Counted from the stretch's first letter, positions 16,965 through 26,065 are shown. The stretch: DNA of 64,000 nt from JAHIKV01 sp965195225 (GCA_965195225.1 CBDAFL010000168.1:27505-91504), one strand, 5' to 3'. Notes: generated by a model not told the origin, from the sequence alone. Numbers and translations: made by a program.

Positions 16965-17189
16965 TCATCGGTCAGCCCTCCCCACCGTCCCGTCGGCGGC
17001 CGTCACCATCGTCACGATGTCCGTCTTGATTGCTTCGGACAGCGTCGGCCATGCCGCGACGACGGCGGCCAAGTCGGGGGGAAGTGTGCCGTTTCGTGCG
17101 CCGACTGCACCGGATTCCGCACCGCCTGTTTCGGAAAACGGCGTATTTCCCGAGGAAAACGGGGTAGGTTCGAGTCCGCCATCGCCCAC
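16965..17189 (-). pseudogene. Displaced C-terminal exon of the element recombinase (at attR)
   Basis: On the minus strand the 23-bp core codes VGDGGLEP in exactly the frame used by the recombinase at 8511-8533. The frame then stays open for 66 more codons (TPFSSGNTPFSETGGAESG..., LPPDLAAVVAAWPTLSEAIK, VTMVTAADGTVGRADR) to a TGA at 16965-16967. It has no start of its own inside the element. The tail resembles what I remember of the ends of other planctomycete integrases (Asp-Leu-Ala-x-Val-Val-x-Ala-Trp-Pro). It is therefore best read as the true end of the recombinase, separated by integration. Confidence 0.75.
17167..17189. other. attR: right attachment core
   Basis: The same 23 bp as 8511-8533. 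Only this 3' fragment of a tRNA is present; no second tRNA structure can be folded here. Confidence 0.85.
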
Positions 17190-17370
17190 TTTCCTCACCA
17201 CCCGGGGGCTGTTAGCAGCCGACTATTGTTCGCAACATTGTTCTCCGGCACTCAATAGCCGTCTCTTGATAACACGGCGATTCCACTTTATACTCCATTC
17301 ATCCGACATTTGCTCACTTGAACGACATGGCGACGATTTTCGTTTCCGGTCCCTGTCCATTGCCTCTCGA

Positions 17371-17841
17371 ATGAACCAACCAATAGCCGGCGTGATGCCG
17401 CCGGAAGTGACGGAAGTTACCTGCAAAGTGGTTTGGCCGACCATCGGCGCTACCCGCGCCGGCCGGCTCGTGGGACGGTTGGCCGCCGTGCGTTTCGGGG
17501 TGGGCGAGTTCTTCACCCTGGGAAAGCTGCTGGCCGTGGCCTCGATTCCCTTGAGCCTGGCCGTGTTCGCCTGGCAACTGATGCCCTTCGTCTGCCGTCG
17601 CTACGCACTGACCAATCGGCGGATCATCATCCGCAAGGGGCTAATGCCGATCGACGAGCGTTGGCTCTCCCTGGACGAGTTCGACTCGATCGAGGTCGAA
17701 TCCTTGCCCGGCCAACATTGGCTGCACGCCGGCGAGCTGATTTTCAAGCGGGCCGGCGCCGAGGCGCTTCGCCTGTCGGGCGTCTCGCGTCCCGAGGTCT
17801 TCCGCCACGTCTGTCTGACGGCCCAAAGCGCCCTGCGCTAA
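17371..17841 (+). CDS. PH-domain (bPH_2 / YdbS-like) membrane protein
   Basis: 156 residues from the ATG at 17371; the frame is open far upstream, but that part lies across attR and is not coding-like. A membrane segment FTLGKLLAVASIPLSLAVFAWQLMPF is followed by a bacterial PH domain with the hallmark YALTNRRIIIRKGL, then LSLDEFDSIEVE and AGELIFKR. Such proteins are small inner-membrane proteins of uncertain role. It is the first host gene after the element. Confidence 0.72.
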   Translation: MNQPIAGVMPPEVTEVTCKVVWPTIGATRAGRLVGRLAAVRFGVGEFFTLGKLLAVASIPLSLAVFAWQLMPFVCRRYALTNRRIIIRKGLMPIDERWLSLDEFDSIEVESLPGQHWLHAGELIFKRAGAEALRLSGVSRPEVFRHVCLTAQSALR

Positions 17842-17856
17842 CCCGGACTATTCTTA

Positions 17857-18744
17857 TTACAACAGCGCCGTGCTGAAATACCGTTCCGCGCGGTCGGGCA
17901 AAACGGTGGCGATTTTGCCGGGCCGGTGTTTGGCCACCTGACGGGCGGCCCAGACGTTGGCGCCCGACGAGATGCCAACCAGCAGCCCCAGATCGCGGCC
18001 CAACTGCCGGGTAGTTTCGATGGCGTCTTCGTCGGTTACTTCCAAGACCTCGTCGACCAGCGAAACATCGAGCACGGCCGGGATGAATCCGTCGCCGATG
18101 CCCTGTATCTGGTGTAGTCCCGGCTCGTGTCCCAACAGTGCCGCGACGTCCTTAGGCTCGACGGCCACGATATGCGCGTCCGGCTTGTGTTGTTTGAGAA
18201 ATTTGCCGACGCCTTGCAGTGTTCCGCCGCTGCCCACGCCGGCGACGAAACAGTCGATTTCTCCGCCCATCTGCCGCCATAGCTCGTGGGCGGTGTTTTC
18301 ATAGTGGCAGCGTGGATTGTCGGGGTTCTCAAACTGTTGAGGGACGAATACCCGCGGGTCGGCCTCCGCCATCTCGCGGACCCGGCGCAATGCCCCGTCG
18401 ATGCTCTCTTCGTCCGGCGTCAGGATCAATTCGGCGCCCAAGGCGCGGATGATCTTCTTGCGCTCCTCGCTCATTCCTTGCGGCATGACGATGCGCACGT
18501 GGTAGCCCTTGAGCCGGCCGATCATCGCCACGCCGATGCCCGTGTTGCCGCTGGTGGCCTCGACGACAATCGAGTCGGGCTTCAGGCGGCCGTCTCGTTC
18601 GGCTCCTTCGAGCATGGCCAGGGCCACGCGGTCCTTGATACTGCCGCCGGGGTTGAGGAACTCCGCCTTGGCGAATATGTTTTCGCCCTTCAACTGCACC
18701 AGCGGCGTGTTGCCGATCAGATCGAGGATGTTGTCGGTAAGCAT
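17857..18744 (-). CDS. cysK: Cysteine synthase (O-acetylserine sulfhydrylase)
   Basis: 295 residues, PLP fold-type II. LIGNTPLVQL opens the protein; the PLP lysine is K37 in NPGGSIKDRVA; the substrate loop TSGNTG is at 64-69; GVGSGGTLQG is the phosphate-binding loop; and LVGISSGAN precedes the end. It makes L-cysteine from O-acetyl-L-serine and sulfide. CysK and CysM types cannot be separated with certainty by eye. It converges with the PH-domain gene (15 bp apart). Confidence 0.92.
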   Translation of the reverse strand: MLTDNILDLIGNTPLVQLKGENIFAKAEFLNPGGSIKDRVALAMLEGAERDGRLKPDSIVVEATSGNTGIGVAMIGRLKGYHVRIVMPQGMSEERKKIIRALGAELILTPDEESIDGALRRVREMAEADPRVFVPQQFENPDNPRCHYENTAHELWRQMGGEIDCFVAGVGSGGTLQGVGKFLKQHKPDAHIVAVEPKDVAALLGHEPGLHQIQGIGDGFIPAVLDVSLVDEVLEVTDEDAIETTRQLGRDLGLLVGISSGANVWAARQVAKHRPGKIATVLPDRAERYFSTALL

Positions 18745-19654
18745 GGGACTTGCAAAAAGGATGTGAGTACGAAAAGGAACATCACTGATTATCGGTTATC
18801 TAGTTTGCCAGAATCAGCGATGTTCCCTTTTCTGTCCCGCGTCGGAGGTAACGTTCGCATGATTTTCGGTGGGAAAAGCGATTTTTCGCCCGCCATAGCC
18901 CCTAGCGAAAAAGTGCGTAAATACCGATGGCCAGAAAACAGCCTTTTTCTAGGCGTTTTCGGCTGGTAGAATGACCTCGTTACGCATACCCCGCAGGAGG
19001 GGTGGTGCGAAAAGTTTCGCGACCTGTCGCCACAAACCGATGTTGTTATTCAAGTTAAGGTCGATTTTCCGGTCTGAATTAACTGGAAAAAATTTCTGAA
19101 ATCGCCAACTAATTCTTACGTCGATTCGTCGAGGGCCGCCGATGCGTTCAAACCGCTTAAAACCGGGGCTATTCATTCCGCTTTGGCGGCCGTGCTTAAA
19201 ACGTAACCCCAGTTTAACCTCAGGTTGATTAACCTGGTATACCGGGTTAATTAACCTGGGTGCGCGGGGTTAAATTGGCCCCGAAAAACCAATTGAGCGC
19301 GCAAAAACCGGTTTGGACGTTTTTCTGGAAAGTTCGCGCACAATTGGGTGTGCAAATTGGTCCCCTCTCCCTTCGGGAGAGGGTTAGGGTGAGGGCGTCG
19401 GATGGCAAGCGCGGGTGCCACTGGCGCCTCGCCAGTGCTAACACGCATTTCTCACCATGGTGGGGCAGACATTCCTGTCTGCCCTAGAAATCATGGCAAA
19501 TATGGCAGACAAGAATGTCTGCCCCACCGAACACACTGTTGTCGATTCGCCCCGTGTGGTGAAAAATGCGGGCTAATTGCCGGTAGCGGGGCTAACCGCT
19601 ATACTTTGTGTCACCGGTGTCCCAAAAGTCTCTTTTTTGAGTGAACCGCTTCAC
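18745..19654. other. 900-bp non-coding region rich in palindromes
   Basis: No supported gene. It holds AGGTTGATTAACCT and GGTTAATTAACC palindromes (about 19222-19262), a CCCTCTCCC hairpin (19362-19385), a half-copy of repeat family A (19411-19438) and the GGGCAGACATT palindrome (19459-19529). The first part (18840-19190) has lower GC and no visible feature. Confidence 0.55.
19459..19529. repeat. Palindromic repeat (GGGGCAGACATTCCTGTCTG)
   Basis: Arms 19459-19484 and 19504-19529 are near-perfect reverse complements; each arm is itself a palindrome around GCAGACATTC/TGTCTGC. Confidence 0.8.
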
Positions 19655-22450
19655 ATGCCGCTCTCTTGGAACGAAATCCGCCAGAACGCGATTGCCTTTT
19701 CCCGCGAATGGGTAGGCGCGAAAAGCGAGAGCGCCGAGAAACAGACATTCTGGAACGAATTTTTCCAGGTCTTCGGCATCCGTCGCCGAACGGTAGCCAC
19801 GTTCGAGGAACCGGTGAAAAATATCTCCGGCGATTACGGCCGGATCGATCTCTTCTGGCGCGGAATGTTGCTCGTCGAGCACAAGAGTAGAGGCAACGAT
19901 TTGGGTAAGGCCGAGTCGCAAGCCTTTCGCTACATCCAGGATCTCGCGCGGGAGGGCCGGCATGACGAAGTGCCTCGCTATGTGATCGTTTCCGATTTCG
20001 CCCGGATCGCGTTGCACGATATAGAGCCGGACGATCGGCGAGAGGAACCTCTGCCCGGTCAGTCTCGTGTCGAGAGCATCGAGTCTCCGCTCGATGAGTT
20101 GCACTGCCATATTCACGATTTTGCCTTCATCCCGGGCTATAAGCAACACAGGTTTGAGGACCAGGATCCGATCAACCTCCGTGCCGTGCGGATTATGGAC
20201 GACCTGCACGATGCCTTGGAGGACGGCGGTTACAAAGGGCACGAACTCGAACGGTTTCTGGTGCGGGTGCTTTTCTGTCTGTTCGCCGAAGACACTGGTA
20301 TTTTCGAGCGAGAGGCGTTCCATCTGTACATCGAGAACCGGACGCAGCCGGACGGCTCCGACTTGGGGCCGCAACTGGCGAGGATTTTCGAGATACTCAA
20401 CACGCCCCAGAACGAGAGGCAAAAGAACCTGGACGAAACGCTGGCCGCGTTCCCATACGTCAACGGCGAGCTTTTCGCCGAGCGGTTGAGGTTCGCCGAC
20501 TTCAACCGCGACATGCGCAACAGCCTGCTGGCCTGTACGCGGTTTGACTGGTCGACCATCTCGCCGGCGGTGTTCGGCTCGTTGTTCCAGGGCGTGATGG
20601 AGCCGCGCGAGCGCCGGCAGATCGGCGGCCACTACACCAGCGAACGCGACATCATGAAAGTGATCCGGCCGTTGTTTCTCGATAATCTCCGGGCGGAGTT
20701 TCAACGCATCAAGAGCAACAAGAGTCGGTTGAAGCAATTCCATCGGAAGCTGGCCGGGTTGAGCTTCCTCGATCCCGCTTGTGGTTGCGGAAACTTCCTG
20801 GTCATCGCCTATCGGGAACTGCGGTTGCTGGAAATGGAAGTTCTCGCGGCCATCAACGGCCGTCAGCGACAACTGGACATCCATAACCTCTCGCTGGTAG
20901 ACGTGGACGCCTTCCATGGTATCGAGATCAGCGAATGGCCCGCCCGGATCGCCGAAGTCGCCATGTGGCTGATGGATCACCAGATGAACCTAAAGCTCTC
21001 GGAGGAGTTCGGGCAATACTTCGTCCGACTGCCGTTGCGGAAGAGTCCGAAGATCGTTCTGGGCAACGCCCTGCGTCTGGACTGGGCGGAGATTCTCCCG
21101 CCCGAGCGGTGCAGTTGCGTGCTGGGAAATCCGCCTTTCGTGGGTGGAAAGTACCAAACACCCGATCAACGCGCGGACATGAAAAACATTGCCGGCGATA
21201 TCAAGGGGCACGGTTTGCTCGATTATGTGGCCGGTTGGTACATCAAAGCGGCAGAATACATTCAGGGCACTAAAATCGTCGTCTGCTTTGTCTCGACAAA
21301 CTCCATCACTCAGGGCGAACAAGTCGGTGCGCTGTGGAACCCGCTGTTTCAGCGTTTTGGGTTGAAAATCCACTTCTCCCACCGCACGTTTCCTTGGGAA
21401 AGCGAAGCCCGCGGAAAGGCGCATGTGCATGTGGTCATTATCGGATTCGCGGCCTTTGATATCGCAAAAAAACGCATCCATGAGTGTCATGATGGAAAAC
21501 CCTCCGCTACTTGCGTGGAGAATATTAGTCCGTATCTGGTGGACGGTCCCGATCGGGCGGTAGTCAACCGCCGGAATCCAATTTGCGACGTTCCGCAAAT
21601 CTGTTTTGGAAACCAACCTATTGACGGTGGACACTTGCTTCTCGATCGCGGAGAGAAAGCCGAGCTACTAGCCAAAGACCCCAATGCCAAAAAGTTCATC
21701 CGGCAATTTATCGGTGCTCGCGAATTTATCAATGGAAAAAAACGGTGGTGTCTTTGGCTTCGAGATACGACGCCCACCGAGCTTCGTTCCATGCCGGGAG
21801 TAATGCGCAGGGTTAAGGCTGTAAGGAAATTCCGCCTTGCAAGCAAGCGTCAGGCCACGCGCGAACTTGCGGTGACTCCGACTGAATTCGCCTTCATCAG
21901 CCATCCGAACAAAACTTACCTGTTGATTCCTTCCGTGTCTTCGGAAAAACGCCGTTATATCCCGATGGCTTTCATGCCGGCAAGAGTTATTGCAAGCAAT
22001 TTGTGCCTCATTATTCCTGGTGCAAAGCGATTTCATTTCGGCGTGCTGTCCTCGGCGATGCACATGGCCTGGGTGCGGCAAGCTGGAGGGCGATTGAAGT
22101 CTGATTATCGATATTCAAACAAACTCGTTTACAATAACTATCCTTGGCCGCAAGAGCCAAGCGAGAAGCAACGGGCGGCGGTCGAGACGGCGGCGCGGGT
22201 AGTGCTCGACGCGAGAAAAGAATTCCTCAAAGGTGGGGCGACGCTGGCCGATCTGTACGACCCGCTGGCAATGCCCCCGAAGCTGGTCAAGGCACACGCC
22301 GCGCTGGATCGGGCCGTCGATCGCTGCTATCGAAGGCAACCATTTACCTCCGAACGCCAAAGGGTGGAATTCCTCTTCGCGCTCTACGAAAAGCTCACTA
22401 CCCCGCTGATCGCTGTCGGAAAGAAGAAACAACGTGCGAGGCGTGGTTGA
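19655..22450 (+). CDS. MmeI-type (type IIL/IIG) single-chain restriction endonuclease-methyltransferase
   Basis: 931 residues from the ATG at 19655 (GAGTGA upstream; the frame is open 26 codons further up). Order of parts: nuclease domain with D65-x9-E75-x-K77 (in RIDLFWRGMLLVEHK), the same spacing as the D70/E80/K82 site of MmeI; a helical linker (HELERFLVRVLFCLFAEDTG); a gamma-class N6-adenine methyltransferase with motif I DPACGCGNFL (~371) and motif IV NPPF (~491); a target-recognition region with GAREFINGKKRWCLWL; and a C-terminus with YNNYPWP. MmeI itself is 919 residues. It methylates adenine in one strand and cuts at a distance. No separate R, S or accessory genes flank it, as expected. 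All catalytic residues appear intact. Confidence 0.88.
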   Translation: MPLSWNEIRQNAIAFSREWVGAKSESAEKQTFWNEFFQVFGIRRRTVATFEEPVKNISGDYGRIDLFWRGMLLVEHKSRGNDLGKAESQAFRYIQDLAREGRHDEVPRYVIVSDFARIALHDIEPDDRREEPLPGQSRVESIESPLDELHCHIHDFAFIPGYKQHRFEDQDPINLRAVRIMDDLHDALEDGGYKGHELERFLVRVLFCLFAEDTGIFEREAFHLYIENRTQPDGSDLGPQLARIFEILNTPQNERQKNLDETLAAFPYVNGELFAERLRFADFNRDMRNSLLACTRFDWSTISPAVFGSLFQGVMEPRERRQIGGHYTSERDIMKVIRPLFLDNLRAEFQRIKSNKSRLKQFHRKLAGLSFLDPACGCGNFLVIAYRELRLLEMEVLAAINGRQRQLDIHNLSLVDVDAFHGIEISEWPARIAEVAMWLMDHQMNLKLSEEFGQYFVRLPLRKSPKIVLGNALRLDWAEILPPERCSCVLGNPPFVGGKYQTPDQRADMKNIAGDIKGHGLLDYVAGWYIKAAEYIQGTKIVVCFVSTNSITQGEQVGALWNPLFQRFGLKIHFSHRTFPWESEARGKAHVHVVIIGFAAFDIAKKRIHECHDGKPSATCVENISPYLVDGPDRAVVNRRNPICDVPQICFGNQPIDGGHLLLDRGEKAELLAKDPNAKKFIRQFIGAREFINGKKRWCLWLRDTTPTELRSMPGVMRRVKAVRKFRLASKRQATRELAVTPTEFAFISHPNKTYLLIPSVSSEKRRYIPMAFMPARVIASNLCLIIPGAKRFHFGVLSSAMHMAWVRQAGGRLKSDYRYSNKLVYNNYPWPQEPSEKQRAAVETAARVVLDARKEFLKGGATLADLYDPLAMPPKLVKAHAALDRAVDRCYRRQPFTSERQRVEFLFALYEKLTTPLIAVGKKKQRARRG

Positions 22451-22623
22451 CAGGCCGGCGGGGGGGGGGATCCACCAATACTGCGCTTGTACCAAATCGC
22501 CGAATGGGCGACAATACGCCCTCCTTACGGATTCCGTGCGTGGGACAGGTTGACAGCCTGTCCTGCATAGCTAGCAAACGAAAATGGCGAAACGGATTTC
22601 GCGCATCGACCAGGAGGGAACCG

Positions 22624-24192
22624 ATGGTCTCTTTGCAGGCGGCCTTTGCGGCTTTGGTCCTTTCCAGCCCGGGCCAGACCGTGTTGTTGGACTTCTACGC
22701 CGATTGGTGTGGCCCGTGCCGGGCAATGAATCCCACCGTCGAGGCACTGGTCGAGCAAGGCTATCCCGTCCAACGGGTAAACATCGATCAAAATCGGCCG
22801 CTGGCCGCTAAATACGGCATCCGCAATATCCCCTGCTTCGTCATGCTGATCGATGGACAGGAAGTGGACCGGGTGGTCGGCGGAACCAGCTTCAGCCGCT
22901 TGGAACGGATGTGCAAGATCGAGGCTTCGGCCGCGCGGCCGGACCCACCGCCGCTGCTGGCCCACAATCCCGCGCCGCCGACGATTCAGCCGCCGCCCCA
23001 GCCGCTCGCAAACGATCGGTTCGCCTCTTCCGCCTGGCGTGGCGAGCAGCCGGCCAGCAGTGGCACCCGAACTCTTGGGGGCCAACTTTTTCAGCAGGTT
23101 TCTAACGGTCCGGCGAGACGCCAGTTGCGCCAGCAGAATGAACCGTCCGACGCGGCCCTGATTGCCGCCAGCGTGCGATTGCGGATCGAGGACGCGGACG
23201 GACATTCATGCGGCTCGGGCACGATCGTCGACGCCCGAGACGGCGAGGCGCTCGTGCTGACCTGCGGCCATATTTTCCGCGATTCAAAAGGCAAGGGGCG
23301 GATCGACGTCGATCTGTTCGGTCCCGGCGGACCGCGGCAGGTCCAAGGCCGGCTGATCTCCTACGACCTGACCCGCGACGTGGGACTGGTGGCGATTCGC
23401 CCACAGGGTCCGGTGACCACTGCCCGACTTGCCCCGCCGGACTATCGCGTCCAGAGCGGACTGCCGGTCGTCAGCGTCGGCTGCAACAACGGCCAAGGGC
23501 CGACCTCACAGCACAGCCGGGTGACTTCGCTGGACAAGTTCCTCGGTCCGCCGAACATCCAGGTGGCCGGCCAACCGGTCGATGGCCGTAGCGGCGGAGG
23601 GCTGTTCTCCAGCGATGGATATTTGATCGGCGTCTGCAACGCCGCCGATCCGGAGGACAGGGAAGGGTTGTTTGCCGCGCCGGCCACGATCCGCGCCGAA
23701 TTGGACCAGTCGCAACTGGCGTTCATCTACCGATCGCCGTCGGTTGTTCCGGTCGGAGCGTCGGCAGCGGAAGCGAGTTTGAATCCGATAGCCATTGCAG
23801 CGGTTGCGCCGCCGCCGATGCCCGGCTCGATGCCTGGCGCGAACGGCATGGCGTCGCCGGCCTCGGAGCCGAGCGGTTTGACGCCGCGTGAGCAGGCCGC
23901 GCTGGATGAAATCCGCCGCCGGCTCAAGGAAGGGGCCGAGGTAGTGTGCATCATCCGGCCACGCAACAAACCGGGCGCGAAGAGCGAAGTAATCATGTTG
24001 GACCGAGCCTCGCCCGAGTTTCTCGAACGGCTTGCCGCCGAGCGTCGTCTTCAGGAGGGCCTCTGCCCAACGTCACTGGAGACGACCCGTCCGCGCAAGA
24101 AGCTGCTCGAATGGTCGGCTTCCGACGGCATGACGGTGTCGAATCCGCCCTACGTTCCTCTTTCAACTTCCGCGTCGAGCCACGCCAGATAG
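22624..24192 (+). CDS. Thioredoxin-fold / trypsin-like serine protease fusion
   Basis: 522 residues from the ATG at 22624 (AGGAGGGAA 3-4 bases upstream). Residues 1-105 are a thioredoxin fold with DFYADWCGPC (active Cys 29/32 region), NIDQNRPLAAKYGIRNIPCF and the cis-Pro. A Pro-rich linker follows, which contains a stretch (23111-23125) matching repeat family A. Residues ~180-370 form a chymotrypsin-like protease: H216 in LTCGHIF, D252 in TRDVGLVAI, S323 in GRSGGGLFS. The C-terminal ~130 residues are Pro/Ala-rich and charged. The role is unknown; joining a thiol-disulfide domain to a protease suggests quality control of oxidised protein. No clear signal peptide, although residues 3-14 are hydrophobic. 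Confidence 0.82.
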   Translation: MVSLQAAFAALVLSSPGQTVLLDFYADWCGPCRAMNPTVEALVEQGYPVQRVNIDQNRPLAAKYGIRNIPCFVMLIDGQEVDRVVGGTSFSRLERMCKIEASAARPDPPPLLAHNPAPPTIQPPPQPLANDRFASSAWRGEQPASSGTRTLGGQLFQQVSNGPARRQLRQQNEPSDAALIAASVRLRIEDADGHSCGSGTIVDARDGEALVLTCGHIFRDSKGKGRIDVDLFGPGGPRQVQGRLISYDLTRDVGLVAIRPQGPVTTARLAPPDYRVQSGLPVVSVGCNNGQGPTSQHSRVTSLDKFLGPPNIQVAGQPVDGRSGGGLFSSDGYLIGVCNAADPEDREGLFAAPATIRAELDQSQLAFIYRSPSVVPVGASAAEASLNPIAIAAVAPPPMPGSMPGANGMASPASEPSGLTPREQAALDEIRRRLKEGAEVVCIIRPRNKPGAKSEVIMLDRASPEFLERLAAERRLQEGLCPTSLETTRPRKKLLEWSASDGMTVSNPPYVPLSTSASSHAR

Positions 24193-24476
24193 TCGGCCCC
24201 TCCGGCCAGCACCGGCACGGCCAATATCTCGGGTACTTCGTAGGGATGGAGTTCGCGGATCGACCGCTCGATTTCATCGTAGAGGTTGCCGCGGCTTTTT
24301 GCCCAGCACTGCCATTCCTGGGCCGTCTCGATCTTGTCCCGCCAACGATACGTGCTGGCGATTGGGCCAACCACCTGTACGCACGCGGCCAGCCGCCGCT
24401 GGACCAACTCGCGGGCAATCCGTTCGGCGTCTTCACGACGCTCCACGGTCGTAACCACCTGAATATATTCGGACAT
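24150..24476 (-). CDS. cutA: CutA1-family divalent-ion tolerance protein
   Basis: 108 residues. VVTTVERREDAERIARELVQRRLAACVQVV, then STYRWRDKIETAQEWQCWAKS and LHPYEVPEILAVPVLAGGADYLAWL are the full set of CutA1 signatures. The family forms trimers of PII-like fold and is linked to copper tolerance in E. coli. It converges with the protease fusion gene and overlaps its 3' end by 43 bp. Confidence 0.95.
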   Translation of the reverse strand: MSEYIQVVTTVERREDAERIARELVQRRLAACVQVVGPIASTYRWRDKIETAQEWQCWAKSRGNLYDEIERSIRELHPYEVPEILAVPVLAGGADYLAWLDAEVERGT

Positions 24477-24645
24477 GACCCACCCTGCTTTCTATCGGGA
24501 ACTATACTACATAGCGGCCACGATCCGCAACTCGGAATCGGCGCATCCCCTTTTCCATTCCCGTTCAATTTGTTAGGCTGGGGTGCTGAAAATCGCACGG
24601 TGCGAAGCCGCAAGCGGCCCCCGAACCTCGAGTCCCCAATTTCTC

Positions 24646-25989
24646 GTGACTGAACCGACCCGCGTTACTCCCCGCACGCTGAAGGGTTTCCGCGACTGGC
24701 CGCCGGAGTCGATGATTCCGCGCGAGCGGCTGATCGACACGGCCCGTCGGGTATACCGCTCTTACGGTTTTTGCCCGATCGACACCCCGGCACTGGAATA
24801 CCTCGATATTCTCTCCGGCACGGGGAGCGAGGAAACCGACAAGCAGCTTTATAAGTTCCAGGACCACGGCGGCCGTTGGGTCGGCATGAGGTTCGATCTG
24901 ACCGTTCCGCTGGCGCGGTTCGCCGCCCAGCACGTTGATCGGCTGGGCACGCCGCTGAAACGATACCACATCGCCACCGTTTGGCGGGGCGAGAACACTC
25001 AGCGCGGCCGATACCGCGAGTTCATGCAGTGCGATTTCGACACCATCGGCACCCGCTCTACCGCCGCCGACATTGAGACCGCCCTGGTAATCCACGACCT
25101 GATGCGCGAGATCGGCTTCTCGGAGTTCACCATTCGGCTGAACAACCGCATGGTGCTTTCTGGGCTGTTGGAATGCCTTGGGCTGGCCGACCGCTCGACC
25201 GCCGTACTCCGCGCGTTGGACAAACTCGGCAAGATCGGTCCCGACGCGGTCGCCAAGGAGATGGTCTCTACCGCCGGCGCCACGGCCGAACAAGCGCGGG
25301 GCGTTTTGCGGCTGAGCGAAATCTCCGGCGACAACGACGACGTGCTCCGCCAGGTCGAAACGCTCGTGGCCGGCAACGAAACCGGACAGGCCGGCGCGGC
25401 CAAGCTCCGAGAGGTGGTCGAAGGGGCGTCGGCTGCCGGGGTTTCGTCGGATCGGCTGCGGCTCGATCTGTCGATCGCCCGAGGGTTGGACTACTACACC
25501 GGCTCGGTATTCGAGACGTTTCTCGACGCCTTGCCGAGCATCGGCAGCGTCTGCTCGGGCGGCCGCTACGACAACCTCGCCGCGATGTTCACCTCGCGGG
25601 AGTTGCCGGGCGTCGGGGCCTCGCTGGGGCTTGATCGGCTGCTGGCCGCGATGGAAGAGTTGGGTATGGTGGAAAAGGTCGCCACGCCCGCGCCGGTCTT
25701 CATCCCCTTCTTCGACAAGGACCGGCTGCACGACTATCTGCGTTTGGCCGCGACGTTGCGCGTGGCGGGCATCGGCGTCGAGTTGTTCCCCGACCCCAAG
25801 CGGCTCGGCCAGCAACTGAAATACGCCGACCGTCGCGGCTTCCGCGTGGCGCTTATCGCCGGCGGAGACGAGTTTGCCGGGGGCGTCTGTCAGGTCAAGG
25901 ATCTGCGGACCGGCGAGAAGCAAGACGTGCCACTAACGTCCGACGCGGCCGACATTGTCGCGACGGTAACGAAGATTTTGGATGTCTAG
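24646..25989 (+). CDS. hisS: Histidyl-tRNA synthetase
   Basis: 447 residues from GTG at 24646, placed about ten residues before the conserved LKGFRDWPPE; an in-frame GTG at 24583 is also possible. Class II motif 2 region YHIATVWRGENTQRGRYREF, the histidine A motif RGLDYYTGSVFE, motif 3 GVGASLGLDRLLAAM, and a C-terminal anticodon-binding domain (VELFPDPKRLGQQLKYADRR) are all present. It charges tRNA-His in the cytoplasm. There is no clear ribosome site at either start. Confidence 0.95.
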   Translation: MTEPTRVTPRTLKGFRDWPPESMIPRERLIDTARRVYRSYGFCPIDTPALEYLDILSGTGSEETDKQLYKFQDHGGRWVGMRFDLTVPLARFAAQHVDRLGTPLKRYHIATVWRGENTQRGRYREFMQCDFDTIGTRSTAADIETALVIHDLMREIGFSEFTIRLNNRMVLSGLLECLGLADRSTAVLRALDKLGKIGPDAVAKEMVSTAGATAEQARGVLRLSEISGDNDDVLRQVETLVAGNETGQAGAAKLREVVEGASAAGVSSDRLRLDLSIARGLDYYTGSVFETFLDALPSIGSVCSGGRYDNLAAMFTSRELPGVGASLGLDRLLAAMEELGMVEKVATPAPVFIPFFDKDRLHDYLRLAATLRVAGIGVELFPDPKRLGQQLKYADRRGFRVALIAGGDEFAGGVCQVKDLRTGEKQDVPLTSDAADIVATVTKILDV

Positions 25990-25990
25990 C

Positions 25991-26065
25991 GTAGGCCGGG
26001 TTGCAACCCGGCGATCATTGCGAATTGGCCGTTGGACAAAAATGCCGGGTCACGACCCGGCCTAC
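25991..26065. repeat. Palindromic repeat family F (GTAGGCCGGGT), left of the D12 methyltransferase
   Basis: Outer ends GTAGGCCGGG (25991) and CCCGGCCTAC (26065) are inverted. Each arm also contains its own palindrome (CCGGGTTGCAACCCGG at 25995-26010). A second copy follows the next gene at 27311. Confidence 0.85.

Larger units (their letters stand above)
8511..17189. mobile_element. Integrated genetic element in tRNA-Val, ~8.7 kb
   Basis: A 23-bp direct repeat (8511-8533 and 17167-17189) bounds the element; the left copy is the tRNA 3' end. All convincing genes inside run on the minus strand: recombinase, XRE repressor, a small protein, D5-like ATPase, two excisionase-like HTH proteins, an unknown protein with a C-terminal HTH, and cargo of small membrane proteins plus a GYF_2 protein. 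No capsid, portal, terminase, relaxase or transposase gene was recognised. It looks like a phage-satellite-like or non-conjugative integrative element. Confidence 0.85.

Noticed and set aside
16965..17201. Independent small gene at the right junction starting at 17201
   Set aside because: Its ATG lies outside the element and the product is better explained as the displaced end of the recombinase.
17017..17370. N-terminal extension of the PH-domain protein starting at 17017
   Set aside because: The frame crosses attR and element DNA; composition is not coding-like, and the ATG at 17371 precedes the conserved part.
18949..19176. 75-codon minus-strand frame after cysteine synthase
   Set aside because: No ribosome site and no similarity recognised; region shows no other coding sign.
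19592..20980. 462-codon minus-strand frame over the MmeI-type gene
   Set aside because: Antisense to conserved nuclease and helical domains; no ribosome site, no motif.
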